Origin: Thermoplasmatales archaeon
GTDB taxonomy: Archaea; Thermoplasmatota; Thermoplasmata; Thermoplasmatales; Thermoplasmataceae
Length of the DNA: 64,000 nucleotides
Reading direction: 5' to 3'
Assembly: GCA_026127925.1 (NCBI GenBank)
Contig: JAJSLM010000001.1
Location: 1 to 64,000 of the forward strand
Position numbers and translations under genes: made by a program. The notes under the pieces were generated by a model. It searched no databases. It was given only the letters and a program-made list of their open reading frames with translations, and was not told the origin of the DNA. The stretch's first letter is position 1; every line of letters begins with the position of its first letter. Below are positions 8,664-17,592 of this stretch, piece by piece.

Positions 8664-9212
8664 ATGCACCACGATTATGAAAGGATGCACGATATGAGAA
8701 AAAGTTTTATGGATTTTGATCGGATTATTAAGTCTCTTGATCCAAAAAAAGATGATGTCATTGTCGACATCGGGAGCGGGGATGGTGTATTTTCTCTTAA
8801 GTTGAGTGAACTGGTCAAGATCGTATATCCGGTTGATGTGAGCACCGCAGCGCATAAGGTCATAGAGGCAAAAATAGCAGAAAGTAAAGTGCAAAACGTG
8901 AAACCGTATCTCACCGATGTGTGTAATGGCCTCCCCGTATCTGGATTCAACGCAGTAATTTTTGTCACAAGTTTCCACGATCTCGAATGCAGAGCGACAA
9001 TTCTTAAGGAAATTAAGAGGAAGCATTCAGGAAAGTTGAAGATTTCAATCACGGAATTTAAGAAGGAAGAATCCGCAATGGGACCACCCATGAGCATTCG
9101 AATGTCGCAGGATGAGTTAGACAGTATATTTGTCCCGGAAGGATTCATTTCTGTATACCATGATGAATTTGGACCACTTTATATAAATAGGTATGAACTA
9201 GTGAAAAAATAA
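8664..9212 (+). CDS. Class I SAM-dependent methyltransferase
   Basis: The SAM-binding motif I is IVDIGSGDGVFSLKLSEL (about 32-49 from this start), followed by motif II around VYPVDVST. The segment VTSFHDL (about 100) occupies the motif IV position. There is no extra targeting domain, so the substrate (small molecule, lipid, protein or RNA) cannot be stated. The frame is open upstream to 8610, but a GGAGG motif three nt before the ATG at 8664 and the lack of family resemblance in the upstream residues favour 8664. It is convergent with the small gene that follows, with one nt between the stops. Confidence 0.75.
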   Translation: MHHDYERMHDMRKSFMDFDRIIKSLDPKKDDVIVDIGSGDGVFSLKLSELVKIVYPVDVSTAAHKVIEAKIAESKVQNVKPYLTDVCNGLPVSGFNAVIFVTSFHDLECRATILKEIKRKHSGKLKISITEFKKEESAMGPPMSIRMSQDELDSIFVPEGFISVYHDEFGPLYINRYELVKK

Positions 9213-9213
9213 C

Positions 9214-9411
9214 CTACCTTTCTTCTCCGAACTTCATCCTTATCGTTTTAAGATCTGGGAACATGGTCTCTCTGATAACATCATCCAGACCTTTTCCTTC
9301 TTCTTGAGCCTTTTCACATATCTTTACCGTCTTCTCGTGATCTAGTTCAATCACTTCCCCGTTCTTTCTGTAGACAACCAGATAGCCGAGATTCTCGCAC
9401 GAAATTCCCAT
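9214..9411 (-). CDS. Small conserved-looking protein, function unknown
   Basis: This is a 65-residue protein with a short N-terminal strand pair (LGYLVVYRKNGEVIEL) and a helical, charged C-terminal half. No motif is recognised. It is tucked tail-to-tail against the methyltransferase gene. The amphipathic composition and absence of overlap with another gene support it as real. Nothing indicates its role. Confidence 0.45.
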   Translation of the reverse strand: MGISCENLGYLVVYRKNGEVIELDHEKTVKICEKAQEEGKGLDDVIRETMFPDLKTIRMKFGEER

Positions 9412-9513
9412 TGCATGACAATCCTATTTCGTAATTGAAATTTCGCATCGTTTGGTTACATTCATCTGCTGATAGGCAAAAACAAAATATCCAGTGATAT
9501 GCATTACGGGAGC

Positions 9514-10254
9514 ATGAAAGCTGTTATCACCGCTGCAGGTTCTGGAATACGATCCGGGCTTGACGGCAAGCTCAGGAAAGAGATGCTTCCTATATACGAT
9601 ATTAGGGAAAGGAGGATTGTGCTTCGTCCCATTATTGATTGCATAATAACACGTCTTACTCACCTTGGGATCAACGAAATTGCAGTCATCACCGATCCAC
9701 AGGATGATTCAACAAATAATTATCTAAAAAAGAATTTTTCATCGGTTTCAATATTGAGTCAGGAGAGGAAACTTGGATTCGGAAATGCAGTTTTGATGGC
9801 CAGTGAATTTATAGGAAATGATGAATTTATTTTAAATGCAGGAGATGGAATACTTCTTGACGATCAAATGATGCAAAATTCACTGTCAAGTGAACACTCC
9901 GGAATAACGCTCTATCTCATGAAGGTGGATCATCCAGAGAGATACGGCGTTGCCGAGATTTATAAGAAAGGAGGGAAGAATTACGTGTCGTCTGTGGTTG
10001 AAAAACCTAAAGCCCCAAAATCAAATCTTGCCTTGTGCGCAGTGTACAAACTGAATGGTAAAATCTTTGATTATCTGAAACGCGATCATTCTGAAAATGT
10101 GGAACTAACCCCTTCAATTAATATCCTTGCCCAGAAGGCTAAAATTGAGGGCTTGGTTGTTCCAAAAAGTTACTGGCAAAGCGTTGGAAGGGCCGAAGAT
10201 TATATCAAGGTACTTAGGGCCACGCTTGCATATTCGAGAAAACTCACAGATTGA
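9514..10254 (+). CDS. Sugar-phosphate nucleotidyltransferase (GalU/RfbA-like)
   Basis: The N-terminus MKAVITAAGSGIRSG is the nucleotide-binding G-X-G-T/S-R loop of the nucleotidyl transferase family, followed by KEMLPIYD (substrate loop), LGFGNAVLMA, the metal-binding ILNAGDGILL (about 105) and VVEKPKAPKS (about 166). The likely reaction makes a UDP- or dTDP-sugar from the sugar 1-phosphate. Glucose 1-phosphate with UTP is favoured because the convergent gene is UDP-sulfoquinovose synthase, whose substrate is UDP-glucose. A GGGAG motif precedes the ATG at 9514, although the frame opens at 9499. The last 11 nt overlap the 3' end of agl3. Confidence 0.85.
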   Translation: MKAVITAAGSGIRSGLDGKLRKEMLPIYDIRERRIVLRPIIDCIITRLTHLGINEIAVITDPQDDSTNNYLKKNFSSVSILSQERKLGFGNAVLMASEFIGNDEFILNAGDGILLDDQMMQNSLSSEHSGITLYLMKVDHPERYGVAEIYKKGGKNYVSSVVEKPKAPKSNLALCAVYKLNGKIFDYLKRDHSENVELTPSINILAQKAKIEGLVVPKSYWQSVGRAEDYIKVLRATLAYSRKLTD

Positions 10255-11425
10255 ACGGGCTTTCTGTCCATTTTGTCTTTGGCATGATCACGTCCTTAAC
10301 CTTGTTTATCCTGTTTTTATAGCGTGAAAGATCATTCAATATAACGAGAAGCTCCTCCTTAAGTTCCTTTGATCTGCGGTAACCCAGATTCTTTAATTTC
10401 TCATGGATTGGATTATAATAATGTTCCTCGGCTTCGAGTCTTGGGTTTGGCACGTGAAGTATTTCAACATTTTTTGAGAAACTCTTTTCATATTGTTCCT
10501 TTGTCAATGCAGCTAATTCATTTACCGAATAATGTTCATCAAATTGGTTAAATACCCTGTATTCGCCATCCTTCGGAGGATGAGATAGAGCAATATCCAG
10601 ACAAGTGATGCTATCCTCCAATGAGAGGAACCCTCTGGTCTGCCCACCTTTTCCGTATGGTGTTATTGGAAGTCCTATCGTAGCCTGGGTACAAAACCTG
10701 TTCAGAGCGGTACCCCAGACCTCATCTATATCAAATCTCGTGAAGAGCCGAGGAGAGGTAATTTCCCTGGTCCTTGTTCCGTACACGACACCCTGCATTA
10801 CATCGGTTACCTTGATTTTCCAGACTTTGGATGCAAACATCAGATTGTTGGAATCGTGAACTTTAGACCAATGGTACCAAGAACCCGCCTGTTTTGGAAA
10901 AGGAAAGGTGTCCTTTCGCCCATTGTATTCTATCTCGAAGAATCCTTCAGGTATGTCTATGTTTGGTGTTCCGTACTCTCCCATGGTTCCGAGTTTAAGA
11001 ATGTGGCACTTAGGCACGTTTTCCTTTACTGCATAAATAAGGTTAAGCGTGCTAAGCATGTTTTGCTTAAGCGTATCCGATGCCTGTTTGAGCCCTATCA
11101 TTGAGTAAGGAGCAGATCGTTGCTCCGCCAGATGGACGACAGCATCTGGTTTCTCTTCAATAATAACATCTCGCAAAAAATCGGGATTACTGGCATCTCC
11201 TCGGTGAAAACTAATTTTCCCCACCCTGGAATCCTCAACGTAATCCATTCTCTTTTTAAATGTTGGAATTGGAAGTGCTGATTGGGACCCGACTTCCCTA
11301 ACTCTTTTCCTTGTAATGAAATTGTCCACCCCACTCACTTCATTCCCGTTTGCGAGTTCACGAAGAGCCAGAGGCCATCCTATGTAACCGTCAATGCCCA
11401 TGATAAGTACTTTCATTTTCTTCAA
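10244..11425 (-). CDS. agl3: UDP-sulfoquinovose synthase (SQD1/Agl3 family)
   Basis: The enzyme converts UDP-glucose and sulfite to UDP-sulfoquinovose, used for archaeal N-glycans or sulfolipids. It is an extended SDR: NAD loop GIDGYIGWP (about 10-18), then diagnostic SQD1 stretches GDASNPDFL, HLAEQRSAPYSM (about 98-109), LKLGTMGEYGTPNIDIPEG (about 144), the catalytic YxxxK region YHWSKVHDSNN (about 184), VMQGVVYGTRT, YGKGGQTRGFLSLED (about 257) and PNPRLEAEEHYYN (about 326). The match to the Sulfolobus Agl3/plant SQD1 pattern is strong along the whole length (393 aa). Its 3' end overlaps the nucleotidyltransferase by 11 nt, tail to tail. Confidence 0.93.
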   Translation of the reverse strand: MKKMKVLIMGIDGYIGWPLALRELANGNEVSGVDNFITRKRVREVGSQSALPIPTFKKRMDYVEDSRVGKISFHRGDASNPDFLRDVIIEEKPDAVVHLAEQRSAPYSMIGLKQASDTLKQNMLSTLNLIYAVKENVPKCHILKLGTMGEYGTPNIDIPEGFFEIEYNGRKDTFPFPKQAGSWYHWSKVHDSNNLMFASKVWKIKVTDVMQGVVYGTRTREITSPRLFTRFDIDEVWGTALNRFCTQATIGLPITPYGKGGQTRGFLSLEDSITCLDIALSHPPKDGEYRVFNQFDEHYSVNELAALTKEQYEKSFSKNVEILHVPNPRLEAEEHYYNPIHEKLKNLGYRRSKELKEELLVILNDLSRYKNRINKVKDVIMPKTKWTESPFNL

Positions 11426-11737
11426 TCATGTATCGTTATTGGATACATTTATCCTTTTACATCAACTTGCCTCCTTACTGCATATATATTTTTTTCATTG
11501 CAATCTTATTCACGTTCTCGAATCTTAAGCTCTAGGAACTCGATGCCTCTCTCGTTGATTTAAATACGGTTAAGGTATACCCGTTTGAACGAAGATCTTC
11601 ATAGGAAACGGTGATAATGAAGTCAATGACGTGCCGGCCGTACCGTAAAATAAAACATTGGATCTGTCACAGAGAATTTCATCAAATATATGAAGGTCAG
11701 CAGGAGGTTGATCCTATTGAATGCAAACCGGCCCAAT

Positions 11738-12529
11738 ATGGAACAGAACATAAACGGCACAACGTCAAAGCACGTCCTAGAGGCTTCCCGTATCCATTTT
11801 TCATATGAGAATAAGTACACGGTTTTCAACGACATAAACCTGGAGATAAACGAGAATGAATTCATTGGGATCGTAGGTCCGTCCGGTATAGGAAAATCTA
11901 CACTTTTGAGGATCCTTGGCGGGTTTTTGAAGCCGACTAGTGGAGAGATCTATTTGATGGGTAACAAAATAGTGAAACCTGTGCCGGAGCTGGTGCTGAT
12001 ACACCAGTCTATTATAACTTTCCCATGGATGACCGCCCTCGAAAATGTTATGCTGTCTCTAAGAACAAAGAAATTGTCAGAAGATGAGTTGGAAGAAAGA
12101 GCTCACGCAGCGCTTGAGGCGGTAAGTCTTCAGGGCTTTGCGGAGTTATATCCCAAGGAGATGAGTGGAGGGATGAGGCAAAGAGTAGCCATCGCAAGAG
12201 CTCTAGCTTCCGATCCTTACGTTTTCCTTATGGACGAACCTTTTGCTCATCTTGACGAACTTACCGCAGAGGGACTTCGTCAGGAAATTTACAACATATT
12301 GTTTTCCTCGGAAAACCCGCTTAAAGGCGTTGCGCTCGTATCCCACAATCTTACTGAAGTTCTGGAACTCGCGGACAGGATATATATTCTTAACAATGTC
12401 CCAGCGACTGTTGTTGGAATGCTCAAAGTGGATATACCTCGGCCAAGAAATCCAAGAAGTGAGATATTTAATGAGTATCTTGATCGTCTCTACGGATACC
12501 TGACGCCTGCGGGAGGGAAGAACAAATGA
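11738..12529 (+). CDS. NitT/TauT-family ABC transporter ATPase
   Basis: Walker A GPSGIGKST, Q-loop LIHQS, signature MSGGMRQRVAIARAL, Walker B VFLMDEPFAHLD and H-loop LVSHN are all present. The spacing and the phrase RVAIARALASDPYVFLMDEPFAHLDE place it with nitrate/sulfonate/taurine importers (SsuB/TauB/NrtD). The frame is open to an ATG at 11690, but family similarity begins only after the Met at 11738. The AAA-associated C-terminal domain that many archaeal members carry is missing here and appears as a separate gene at 14244. It overlaps the permease gene by 4 nt (ATGA). Confidence 0.88.
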   Translation: MEQNINGTTSKHVLEASRIHFSYENKYTVFNDINLEINENEFIGIVGPSGIGKSTLLRILGGFLKPTSGEIYLMGNKIVKPVPELVLIHQSIITFPWMTALENVMLSLRTKKLSEDELEERAHAALEAVSLQGFAELYPKEMSGGMRQRVAIARALASDPYVFLMDEPFAHLDELTAEGLRQEIYNILFSSENPLKGVALVSHNLTEVLELADRIYILNNVPATVVGMLKVDIPRPRNPRSEIFNEYLDRLYGYLTPAGGKNK

Positions 12530-14145
12530 ACGCGATCCTCCTGGTTCTGTTCGCTGTTCTTGCGACTGCTGGGAGGGTTCTCGGATTAATACTTTTATCC
12601 ATTGTTATAGGGTGGTTACTAGCTTATGCAGCCATAAAAGGGAGGATATTCGAGAACATCTACATATCTCTAATCGAGGTATTCGAATCTGTTCCCGTCA
12701 TATCCTTTTTTCCAATAGTCCTCATAATCTTTGTTGATCATATAGGTGGTGTTTTGGGTGTTGAACTTGCTGCAGATTTTCTCGTATTCACTGCGGTTGT
12801 ATGGAACATTTGGATTGCAGAGTACCAGGCATTCAAAACACTTCCTAAGGAAATGGAGGAGGTAATACAGAATTACAGGATGGGTTTTTTCTCCAAGATG
12901 CGGTATCTATACATCCCGTTTTCAATTCCGCGGATTTCTGCCAACCTCTTTCCCAGCGTGTCCGATGGTTTTTTTTACATTACGGTTAGCGAGGTCTTCG
13001 CTATCGGTGTACATACATATTCGACTTTTGGCATCGGTTCAGTCCTTTCCTCTTTTATTTCTTCCTCAAACACCGATGGAATAATTCTTTCTTTAGTCAC
13101 ACTCGGCGCAGTTGTCGTGCTTATCGTGCTTGGAATGAGAGAATATGCGAAGAAGGCAGTTGCAAAATACACTCTGGATACCGATGCCCCAATAGTGAGG
13201 CGTGGAAGATTCAGTTTCAGGCAGACTTCAAGACTCCACGCAGTATCCACTATTAACCCGCTATCTCGGATAGCGCGGTATTCAAGAAACAGGGCATCAC
13301 AACGAATGAGCGATTATAAGGGGACAAGGAGAACTGAAAATGTGTGGCGGTACGCCTGGGCATCAGTTGGAGTCACTCTTCTCCTACTGATAGGGTATGC
13401 TGCATTCAATATTGTTTCTTCAGTAAAAATGAGTGAGTGGACTCAATTTCTCTCTACCACTCCACAAATATTAGTCGGTTTGGTCTATGACTATGCCAGA
13501 GTTGCAACTATTCTCGTGATTTCCTTCGTGATCTCCATATCACTTGGATATTACCTTGCTGTGAACAAGAGAGCCGAATCAATCGGAGTCCCCGTAATGC
13601 AAACCTTCAGCGCTTACCCGGTACCTATATACTTTCCATTCATTTTTGCGGCATCCCTCCCTTTCATTGTTCAGTACCTCGGTCCGTTCTCCGATGAATT
13701 TTATGTCCTTGCCGTAGGTTTTGTGAGCACTTTCTATTATATTTTCTACAGTTTCTGGATGGGCGTGAAATCACTCCCCGTTGAGTATTTTGAATTGATG
13801 AGAAATCTCAATCTCGGTTACTTTTCTAAGCTTCGGAGGATAGTACTGCCGGCAACATTTCCTTATCTTATTTCCGGGATTTCCTCAACTATAAACAGCG
13901 CATGGGGGGGCCTCATGATCGCAGAGTACTGGCCAGACATAATTCACGATAAAACACTTGAAGTCCACACAGGATTGATGAAATTCATATCTGTTCAGAC
14001 CTCATCAGGAAACATCGGTCTAGCCGGTTGGGCGTCTTTCATTTTTGGAATCGTTGTTGTAATTTATTCCATCCTTTTCACAAGACGAATGATGGATCTA
14101 GCACGCAAAAGATACGTTGCGGAAGAGGGTATTTTCGCTGCCTAA
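12526..14145 (+). CDS. ABC transporter permease with two fused membrane domains
   Basis: The 539-residue protein contains two binding-protein-dependent permease domains in tandem, about residues 1-215 and 285-530, joined by a basic linker of about 65 residues. Each half carries an EAA-like coupling loop: WIAEYQAFKTLPKEMEEVIQ (about 102-121) and the equivalent around KSLPVEYFELMRNLNLGYF (about 412). This supplies both halves of the transmembrane pore in one chain. It overlaps its ATPase by 4 nt. No solute-binding protein gene is in the neighbourhood. A sulfonate, sulfate or related anion substrate is plausible from family and the nearby sulfoquinovose gene, but this is inference. Confidence 0.85.
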   Translation: MNAILLVLFAVLATAGRVLGLILLSIVIGWLLAYAAIKGRIFENIYISLIEVFESVPVISFFPIVLIIFVDHIGGVLGVELAADFLVFTAVVWNIWIAEYQAFKTLPKEMEEVIQNYRMGFFSKMRYLYIPFSIPRISANLFPSVSDGFFYITVSEVFAIGVHTYSTFGIGSVLSSFISSSNTDGIILSLVTLGAVVVLIVLGMREYAKKAVAKYTLDTDAPIVRRGRFSFRQTSRLHAVSTINPLSRIARYSRNRASQRMSDYKGTRRTENVWRYAWASVGVTLLLLIGYAAFNIVSSVKMSEWTQFLSTTPQILVGLVYDYARVATILVISFVISISLGYYLAVNKRAESIGVPVMQTFSAYPVPIYFPFIFAASLPFIVQYLGPFSDEFYVLAVGFVSTFYYIFYSFWMGVKSLPVEYFELMRNLNLGYFSKLRRIVLPATFPYLISGISSTINSAWGGLMIAEYWPDIIHDKTLEVHTGLMKFISVQTSSGNIGLAGWASFIFGIVVVIYSILFTRRMMDLARKRYVAEEGIFAA

Positions 14146-14214
14146 TACCTGATGTAACTTTATCATTAATCCACGGGTGGCCAGTTTGTGATCCTATGTG
14201 CGTATAGGAAATTC

Positions 14215-14222
14215 TAATATTA
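14215..14222 (+). promoter_or_regulatory. TATA box of the AAA-associated domain gene
   Basis: AATATTAA is centred about 25 nt upstream of the ATG at 14244, so this gene can be transcribed separately from the transporter genes before it. Confidence 0.45.
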
Positions 14223-14243
14223 AGGAATACATATTAGATTGAA

Positions 14244-14723
14244 ATGACGGAAGTTGTGGACCCAAACGCAAGAATCGCAGATCTTGTTGGGCTTCTTTAT
14301 GTTCTGACTACAATTTTTGACAACAAGACTGATCTGTACAAGCTTGAAAAGGAGATGGAAGTTGACATAGATGATCTTATGCCAATAGTCTACACGGGCT
14401 CTCGCCTAGGTCTTGTACGAGCCGAATCAGGCGACATAAATATAACATCCGGCGGGAAAGAATACTTGAAGGCAGGCATAAAGAGCAGGAAGGAAATTCT
14501 AAGGAATTCACTGATAAAACTTGAACCTTTTAAGACCGCGGTGGCATTAGGAGAATTCAACCTCGAAGAGCTTCAGGATGAACTTCAGAAACAAGCAGTT
14601 CAGACATTCAACTCTCCTTCTGGACTTCACGATCTGGAAGTGATCCTTATTGAATGGGGTGTCTACTCAGGCATGCTCAGGAAAACTGATGAAGGTTTTG
14701 AAGCGGTAAAAACCGCGCAATGA
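14244..14723 (+). CDS. Stand-alone AAA-associated C-terminal domain protein (AAA_assoc_C, PF09821-like)
   Basis: The 159-residue protein resembles the domain normally fused to the C-terminus of nitrate/sulfonate-type ABC ATPases in archaea. Marks are the N-terminal helical DLVGLLYVL, the winged-helix-like middle DIDDLMPIVYTGSRLGLV, the linker GREFL-like GGKEYLKAGIKSRKEILRNS, and the C-terminal helix pair ending LEVILIEWGVYSGML. Here it has its own promoter 98 nt after the permease stop. It probably regulates or stabilises the transporter ATPase (11738-12529) in trans. The role of the domain is poorly known even in the fused form. Confidence 0.75.
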   Translation: MTEVVDPNARIADLVGLLYVLTTIFDNKTDLYKLEKEMEVDIDDLMPIVYTGSRLGLVRAESGDINITSGGKEYLKAGIKSRKEILRNSLIKLEPFKTAVALGEFNLEELQDELQKQAVQTFNSPSGLHDLEVILIEWGVYSGMLRKTDEGFEAVKTAQ

Positions 14724-14750
14724 TAAACGGTTTTGTACAATTTTTGTTTA

Positions 14751-15977
14751 TCAGTTTATTTCAAATTCATGTCCGTTCAAGGGGAGAAGAAGATTGTATT
14801 GGGACAGATCTTCCTGCAATTCTTCCCTGTGATCACCGTGGCACAATATAACGGTGTCTGGATCGACATCTTTCACAAAATTAACTAGATCATCGTGCCC
14901 TGCATGCGCTGAAAGGTCATATTTTTCAACCATCATTGAAGGTTTGACAGGAACCCCAGCTATATTTAATGTGCCAGTATCGAGAAGAAGTCTTCCGTTG
15001 GTCCCCTCAACCTGATAGCCTGTAATGAATATGGCACTTTTCTCATCATTCATTAGCTCCTGTATGTATCCTAAGACAGGGCCGCCATCAAGCATCCCGG
15101 ACGTCGAAACAATAACGTCGTTTTCCAAAGCGCCTTTTCTCATATTCCTGCTTCTTATTTGTCTTGCGCGACCCTGTGAACGCTTAAATTCATTCATAGA
15201 CCTCAGATAATTCGGGCCTGTCATGTAAATGTTGCTGAGCGTGTTTCCCATACCATCCACAGCCACATTAAGATCCATATCTGACAGTATCATGAGCAGT
15301 TCCTGTGTTCTTCCAATTGCAAACGCAGGAAGAAGAACCTTACCGCCGTTGTCAACGACCTCTTTAATGCGGTTTTTTAGACGCTGAATAACAACTTTTC
15401 GGTCTTCGTGGTTTTTTCCAGCGTATGTGCTTTCCATTATGAGTACATCGGATTTTACCGGTTTAGCGCCAGTCAGCAAGTTGGAATCACGGGTGTATAG
15501 ATCGCCGGTTACAAGAAGTCTGTTATGGTTCTCTATCTGCCACATCGTCGATCCAGGTATATGTCCAGCGGAATATGCAGTCCCGACAAGGTTGCCAGCT
15601 TCAACACTATCTCCATAAGTAACCGTCCTGATCGAATCGTACATGCTGCTTATATCATCTGCGTTGAACCTTTCCGGATAGCCTTCGAGTCTCATAATCT
15701 TGAGGGAATCATTCAATATGGGCATCATGCTGTTAATTGTCATATCCGTTGCAAAAAGGTTTTGTGTTTTGCTCTGAAAACAGACAGGTAACCCTCCAAC
15801 GTGGTCAAAATGCGCATGTGTCACGAATATATGGTCCACCGGTTCAAACGGCATCGGGTATTGCGGTGGTTTATCTGGTATGACTCCATAATCCACCATG
15901 TACGAATCCGGTCCGTCATTAACTTTTATTGCTAATCTTCCTACTTCTTCTGCTCCGCCTAAAAATTTAATTTTCAT
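14751..15977 (-). CDS. Beta-CASP metallo-beta-lactamase RNase (aCPSF2/RNase J-like)
   Basis: Archaeal beta-CASP nucleases process or degrade RNA. Zinc motifs are HAHFDHVGG (about 54-62), GHIPGSTMW (about 138), VTGDLYTRD (about 156), and beta-CASP motifs A (MESTYAG), B (AFAIGRTQE) and C (SGMLDGGP then DLSAHAGHDDL). At 408 aa, with no KH domains at the N-terminus, it corresponds to the shorter aCPSF2-type rather than aCPSF1. It is six nt downstream of mtnP and probably the last gene of a three-gene operon (17559 down to 14751). Confidence 0.9.
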   Translation of the reverse strand: MKIKFLGGAEEVGRLAIKVNDGPDSYMVDYGVIPDKPPQYPMPFEPVDHIFVTHAHFDHVGGLPVCFQSKTQNLFATDMTINSMMPILNDSLKIMRLEGYPERFNADDISSMYDSIRTVTYGDSVEAGNLVGTAYSAGHIPGSTMWQIENHNRLLVTGDLYTRDSNLLTGAKPVKSDVLIMESTYAGKNHEDRKVVIQRLKNRIKEVVDNGGKVLLPAFAIGRTQELLMILSDMDLNVAVDGMGNTLSNIYMTGPNYLRSMNEFKRSQGRARQIRSRNMRKGALENDVIVSTSGMLDGGPVLGYIQELMNDEKSAIFITGYQVEGTNGRLLLDTGTLNIAGVPVKPSMMVEKYDLSAHAGHDDLVNFVKDVDPDTVILCHGDHREELQEDLSQYNLLLPLNGHEFEIN

Positions 15978-15983
15978 TTATCA

Positions 15984-16757
15984 TCATGCCTTTGCATCAT
16001 CCAGTCTATTTTTACAGCTGCATGTTCGTTTGCTGTTTATCATTGGAATAACATCATAGAGTATTTTCAAAACATTCTCTTCATTTTCTTTCATTATCTT
16101 TGTTACTTCTTTCGCGTCAACGGGTTTGTCGGCCCATACGTCAAAGTCTGTAACGGTTGCAAGAACCGAGTAACACATGGAAAGTTCATCTGCCAGATTC
16201 ACTTCAGGCACTAGAGTCATTCCTATTATATCGGCAAATTGTCTGAACATCTTTGATTCCGATCTGGTAGAGAATCTAGGGCCTTCAATCGTGATGTAGG
16301 TACCACCGAGATGGGTGTTCTTAGAATATTTTCTCGAAACTTCATACATCTTCTCGTTTATGTCCGGACAAAATGGGTCCGCGGCCGAGATATGATAGAC
16401 ATCAGGACCGTCGTAATAAGTCAGTTCTCTTATCTTCGTAAAATCAATAAATTGATCTGGAATAACAACGGTTCCCGGTGATAGTTCCTCTTTCAGGGAA
16501 CCTACAGCGTTCACTGCAATGATCCTCTCTACTCCGAGTTCGTGCATCGCCCACACATTAGCTTTGTAATTGACCTTGTGAGGTGGTATAGTATGATTTT
16601 TTCCATGCCTAGGCAAAAATGCAACCTCAGCACCATTTATTTTTCCAATGTCAATAGAATCTGATGGTTTACCAAAAGGTGTATCTATGTTCCTGGATTG
16701 CTTCTCATTCATTATGTTGTAGAGGCCAGTTCCTCCGATTATTCCTATATACGTCAT
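15984..16757 (-). CDS. mtnP: S-methyl-5'-thioadenosine phosphorylase (MTAP II-like)
   Basis: The enzyme phosphorolyses methylthioadenosine to adenine and methylthioribose 1-phosphate. The N-terminus [11 protein letters not shown], phosphate-site [18 protein letters not shown] (about 52), VNAVGSL (about 85), DQFIDFTK (about 103), the nucleoside-binding [16 protein letters not shown] (about 170) and the late TLVPEVNLA are present. The C-terminal CSC motif (TCSCKN) matches the disulfide-stabilised Sulfolobus MTAP II, which favours MTAP over guanosine/inosine-type relatives. The frame continues upstream to 16898, but family similarity begins exactly at [11 protein letters not shown] (16757). Confidence 0.88.
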   Translation of the reverse strand: MTYIGIIGGTGLYNIMNEKQSRNIDTPFGKPSDSIDIGKINGAEVAFLPRHGKNHTIPPHKVNYKANVWAMHELGVERIIAVNAVGSLKEELSPGTVVIPDQFIDFTKIRELTYYDGPDVYHISAADPFCPDINEKMYEVSRKYSKNTHLGGTYITIEGPRFSTRSESKMFRQFADIIGMTLVPEVNLADELSMCYSVLATVTDFDVWADKPVDAKEVTKIMKENEENVLKILYDVIPMINSKRTCSCKNRLDDAKA

Positions 16758-16806
16758 GTATTCACTGTTTTGTAACTGAATTTGGATACCTATTGTTTTA
16801 TTATAT

Positions 16807-17559
16807 TTATATTGTTTGTATTCTTTTTTCTGTCTTCGATACGTCCCGCAAAATTTTTGATATCCCAGAGCCATACTGTGCGGCTTTTTTCGGCACATTC
16901 ATCACTTCATCAGGCATACCCAATTTTCCTGCAACAAGCCGCAAGATAATCTTGTTCTGTTCAGCCCCGATATGGTCTTCTTTTACGGTACCGCCGAGGC
17001 ACTCATAAATGCCTGCGGAAAGATAAGGGGTCTTTAAACTCTTATGAAAATAGTTAGCGATCAATTTCTCTCTCGGCAATGTAGCACTGTATAGCTTGTT
17101 CAGTTCTACTGAGTTGTCCTTCTGTTCGGCACTACGGAATTTATTGTATCCGTAAAACAGCTCATCTGCACCTTGCCCGGTGAAAATCGTGTTCTCGTCT
17201 ATATGATCAAGCAGAATTGCGAGAACGAGTTCATACGACAAATCCAGTTTGCTTATTTTAGGATCGATAGTTTTCAAAATCTCTATATAATGCTTTAGAT
17301 CTATGTTTTCTAAGTATATCGACTTGAATGTGCAGTTGAGCAATACAGAGGTTCTTGCTGCGTTCCTGATGTCTACACTACTTTTCAATCCGAGAGTGTA
17401 AGCATTCAGTTTTCCTTCGGAAAGCTTTAGGAGTATGGAACTGTCAAGTCCTCCAGAGAAAGCAATACCAGAATCCGACAGATCTTGCGATTCAAAATAT
17501 TCTCTCATTTTTCTTAAGATGCATTCGGCACAATCTACCTGTTTTTTTGTAGGGAGCAC
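16807..17559 (-). CDS. Asparagine-synthase-like PP-loop ATP pyrophosphatase, no glutaminase domain
   Basis: The PP-loop [12 protein letters not shown] (about 35-46) and the second conserved box [16 protein letters not shown] (about 127-142) are those of the asparagine synthetase C-terminal domain. The N-terminal class II glutaminase domain of AsnB is absent: the protein is 250 aa and starts with a Cys-containing helix ([12 protein letters not shown]). It may use free ammonia or another acceptor, or be a regulatory or biosynthetic relative. The start is GTG. It is divergent to PINA with only 33 nt between start codons and is followed at 49 nt by mtnP. Confidence 0.8.
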   Translation of the reverse strand: MLPTKKQVDCAECILRKMREYFESQDLSDSGIAFSGGLDSSILLKLSEGKLNAYTLGLKSSVDIRNAARTSVLLNCTFKSIYLENIDLKHYIEILKTIDPKISKLDLSYELVLAILLDHIDENTIFTGQGADELFYGYNKFRSAEQKDNSVELNKLYSATLPREKLIANYFHKSLKTPYLSAGIYECLGGTVKEDHIGAEQNKIILRLVAGKLGMPDEVMNVPKKAAQYGSGISKILRDVSKTEKRIQTI

Positions 17560-17592
17560 TTATCGTGAATCTCGAATCGGTTAAATAACTAT

